Below, piece after piece: positions 61,921 to 64,000 of a DNA stretch of 64,000 nt. How positions within the stretch are numbered: the first letter of the stretch is position 1; every line of letters begins with the position of its first letter. The notes below the pieces were generated by a model. The model was not told the origin of the DNA and did not search any database. It saw only the letters and a list, made by a program, of their open reading frames with translations. This stretch comes from an uncultured Prevotella sp. (GTDB lineage Bacteria > Bacteroidota > Bacteroidia > Bacteroidales > Bacteroidaceae), in contig CAMOGW010000010.1 in the NCBI GenBank assembly GCA_946614435.1, positions 1 through 64,000 of the forward strand, given 5' to 3'. The position numbers and the translations under genes are program-made.

Positions 61921-62847
61921 TTAGAAATCGAGACGGATGGTATCGCTCCACTCCGTTTCACCTTTTATCGTAAAACTTTGGTCGTGGGAAAAGAAGGCTC
62001 CTTCGAATATTGTGACCGCATTGCGCTTCATGGGTACATTCTCGAATTCCCTACTGTGAACCACGTTTTTATTGGCATCGAGCGCTTCGGCTTTCAGATT
62101 GAGACTGCCCTCGTTTTCACGAAGGAATGTGAAAATATGGATGGGAAGAGGAGCAGAATAGCCAACGACATTCACATTCTTTTCCTGCCGTGAGTTAACA
62201 TTGCCACCAAAGCCCGTCACAGCGTTCAGCACGCCAGAGCCGCCTGTATAGTAGAAATACATGTGGGTGACTTCTGCAGGTATTTCGTCGGTAATAGTGA
62301 AGCAGAGCTGTGAACTGGCTCTGGTCAGTGTTACTTCTTGCACTGTTTCTCCACTCTTCACCTCCAGGTCTCCATAATAGCAGAATGTGTCAGTGTAACC
62401 TAACGCATTGGTAAACTGAATGTTTTCGGGGTCAGAAACTACGGGATTTCCGCCTTTGCTACTGTGAGCCAGTACCATCAACTTATAAGTAGTGTTGACA
62501 TCCAACTTCATTTTCACTTCGCCAAAGTTTTCATCTTCTTCTTTCATTTGGCTTTTACCAGCAATTTTCTCCCCGTCCTTATACACCACGAAGTTCAGTC
62601 GTGTGCAGTAGGTTGTCAGGTCAACGACATCTCTTGTAATGGGAACCATGTTGAAGTTTGATACTCTGAGCACGACATTGTATTTTCCCTTGTCGTTGTC
62701 GGTCTTTCCACCAGTTTCGTTAGTCACGTTTTCTGTTCGTTCAGTAGCAGTTTCTTCTTCGTCGAAAATGACTTTCTCGCACGAAGTTTGTCCGGCTATG
62801 AACATGAAAGCCATGAGACCGGTTGCAATAGTTTTTCTTTGAATCAT
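61921..62847 (-). CDS. FimB/Mfa2-like fimbrial lipoprotein
   Basis: A 308-residue lipoprotein (lipobox QTSC, cysteine at about residue 23). The layout, with an acidic linker followed by beta-rich VVLRVSNFNMVPITRD, NFVVYKDGEKI, TYKLMVLAHSS and a late VTLTRASSQLCF, matches the FimB/Mfa2 family of fimbrial anchor and regulator subunits. No major fimbrillin gene is adjacent. It is flanked by terminators on both sides. Confidence 0.7.
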   Translation of the reverse strand: MIQRKTIATGLMAFMFIAGQTSCEKVIFDEEETATERTENVTNETGGKTDNDKGKYNVVLRVSNFNMVPITRDVVDLTTYCTRLNFVVYKDGEKIAGKSQMKEEDENFGEVKMKLDVNTTYKLMVLAHSSKGGNPVVSDPENIQFTNALGYTDTFCYYGDLEVKSGETVQEVTLTRASSQLCFTITDEIPAEVTHMYFYYTGGSGVLNAVTGFGGNVNSRQEKNVNVVGYSAPLPIHIFTFLRENEGSLNLKAEALDANKNVVHSREFENVPMKRNAVTIFEGAFFSHDQSFTIKGETEWSDTIRLDF

Positions 62848-62897
62848 AATTTTAATTTTGTTTTTGGAAATTTTCTAATCTTTGAGTAAACGTAAAA

Positions 62898-62924
62898 AAT
62901 GGGCAAATCTTGTGTTTGCCCATT
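62898..62924 (-). terminator. Terminator after the beta-barrel gene
   Basis: AATGGGCAAA (62898-62907) and TTTGCCCATT (62915-62924) form a perfect 10-base stem with a 7-base loop; a T-run follows on the minus strand. Confidence 0.8.
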
Positions 62925-62966
62925 GAATAATATTCTATTATTATATTTCATAAGGTGTGTCGGCTG

Positions 62967-63608
62967 TTAGAATATGTAGCCGGCCTTGATGCCGAAGGCT
63001 TGTATCTGCTTCATGTTGACCGAGATTTTCTCGAAGTCGCGGTTGAAGCTGAAGCCGAGGAAGTAGCGGTCGTAGGCCACGTTGAGACCTACCTCCCAAG
63101 AGCTGACGGTGCGGTTCCACACATTGTTGGGGTCCATGTCGTCTTTCTTGAAGAGATTCAGGTTGCTGGCCTCTCCTACAGTGGGGGTAAGCTTCTCCTT
63201 GCCGAAGATGCCTATGCGCATTCCTACGCCTACATAGGGGGCAATCAGGACCTTTTTGATGTGAACATCTACGCCAATGTTGAAGGCTGGCACGGCACAC
63301 AGCACCTGATCCGACGTCTTGATAGAGTTTTGTTCGTTCAGGACCTCTGTCTTGTTGCGGAAGTAGTAGTCCAGCTTCAGACCCAAGCCGAAGTGCAGGG
63401 GAATGTCGTTCATGACAATGTTGTAGTTGTAGCCCAGCCCTATGCCATTGAAGTTTGCTTTGTCGTCGCTGATGTTCGACTTGATGCTCATGGGGCTATA
63501 CTCAATGAAGGCTTTGTGATAGTTCTCCCTTTCCTTGAGCGATTGCCCGAACGAAGTGGTGCTCACTGCCAGCAGGAGCAGCGTTGCCAAGACTTTGATT
63601 TGTTTCAT
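62967..63608 (-). CDS. Outer-membrane beta-barrel protein (porin family-like)
   Basis: A 213-residue protein with a signal peptide (about 1-21, TSFG) and strands alternating glycine and aromatic residues (GIGLGYNYNIVMND, HFGLGLKLDYYFR, APYVGVGMRIGIFG), ending in GIKAGYIF with a terminal phenylalanine. It is a small barrel of unknown cargo, transcribed alone. Confidence 0.75.
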   Translation of the reverse strand: MKQIKVLATLLLLAVSTTSFGQSLKERENYHKAFIEYSPMSIKSNISDDKANFNGIGLGYNYNIVMNDIPLHFGLGLKLDYYFRNKTEVLNEQNSIKTSDQVLCAVPAFNIGVDVHIKKVLIAPYVGVGMRIGIFGKEKLTPTVGEASNLNLFKKDDMDPNNVWNRTVSSWEVGLNVAYDRYFLGFSFNRDFEKISVNMKQIQAFGIKAGYIF

Positions 63609-63786
63609 GATTGTAGCTATTTATTTTTATTATTGGTTTGTTCCTTCTGTCTGCAAAATTACATAAAATAATTTAAACACAAATAATTTTAAGCTGAAAA
63701 TCTGATATATCGTTCCACTTTGTGCTTTTTAATCGCTGACTTTTGTTATCTTTGCAAGCAAAACCTTAAAAACTGAGGAAAGATTT

Positions 63787-64000
63787 ATGAAGCGGATTTT
63801 GTCTTTTGCCCTGATGTGCCTTTGGGCCGTTGGTGCTGCTGCGCAACCGGAAGCAGGCACGTTGACCGTTCAGCCTAAGGCTGGCCTGACCATCTCGTCG
63901 CTCATGGATTGGAACAAAGTGAAGGCTGGCTTCTGCTTTGGTGCCGAATTGGAATATCAGTTTACTGACGGCTTCAGTCTGGCCTTGGCTGCACTCTACT
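63787..64000 (+). CDS. Outer-membrane beta-barrel protein, cut by the window end
   Basis: 71 residues are visible. The signal peptide MKRILSFALMCLWAVGAAAQ is followed by LTVQPKAGLTISSLMDWNKV and a second strand pair, typical of the start of an OmpW- or porin-like barrel. A -7 box (TATCTTTG, 63747-63754) precedes it. The rest lies beyond the window. Confidence 0.7.
   Translation, partial: MKRILSFALMCLWAVGAAAQPEAGTLTVQPKAGLTISSLMDWNKVKAGFCFGAELEYQFTDGFSLALAALY

Overview
This window is a chromosomal segment of a Bacteroidales bacterium, most likely Prevotella or a close relative. The evidence is the Bacteroidetes-type promoters (a -7 box TAnnTTTG, usually with TTTG about 19-20 bases upstream), which recur before many genes. 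Other signs are many lipoproteins with a Bacteroidetes-style lipobox, a TonB-dependent receptor with partner lipoproteins, an UpxY-type antiterminator heading a polysaccharide locus, a FimB/Mfa2-like protein, a probable type IX secretion C-terminal tail and an inositol-lipid cluster. No rRNA, tRNA or CRISPR array was seen.

Layout. 1-1.5 kb: a truncated copy of a secreted nuclease gene, an orphan antitoxin-like gene and a nucleotidyltransferase/HEPN pair, next to the intact nuclease. 1.5-9.7 kb: housekeeping and stress genes (DNA glycosylase family, uridine kinase, DUF308 membrane protein, phosphatase, thioredoxin reductase, glutathione peroxidase, ribosomal protein L31) and two secreted DNA/RNA endonucleases. 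9.9-14.2 kb: a 1453-residue cell-surface CotH/lamin-tail protein. 14.4-17.9 kb: three tandem histidine-kinase-like proteins that have all lost the phospho-accepting histidine, with a SUMF1-like protein between the second and third. 18.0-35.4 kb, minus strand: an exopolysaccharide locus running from UpxY through export, chain-length, LruC, Stealth, polymerase and flippase genes to glycosyltransferases and the priming sugar transferase.

35.5-43.0 kb is an accessory region. It holds a three-gene DUF3791/DUF3990/DUF3791 cluster, a BsuBI/PstI-type restriction-modification operon with an unknown third gene, a deletion scar joining two unrelated gene fragments, iteron-like and tandem repeats, and a gutted Rpn/PD-(D/E)XK transposase-family gene. 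43.0-48.3 kb: a TonB receptor with two lipoproteins built from OB-fold-like domains. One of those domain types is also found in the nuclease at 8.4-9.7 kb, which suggests a nucleic-acid scavenging system spread over the window.

48.4-57.1 kb: an inositol-lipid cluster. PgpA-like phosphatase, GtrA, CDP-alcohol phosphatidyltransferase and an Aur1-like PAP2 enzyme lie on the minus strand and continue through start/stop overlaps into a Wzi-like outer-membrane protein and a small lipoprotein. DUF5686 and myo-inositol-1-phosphate synthase lie divergently on the plus strand. 57.5-64 kb: lipocalin-like lipoproteins (one a fragment), a LytTR regulator with its sensor kinase, a FimB/Mfa2-like lipoprotein and two outer-membrane beta-barrel proteins, the last cut by the window end.

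All family names come from reading translated sequence by eye. No database search was run.
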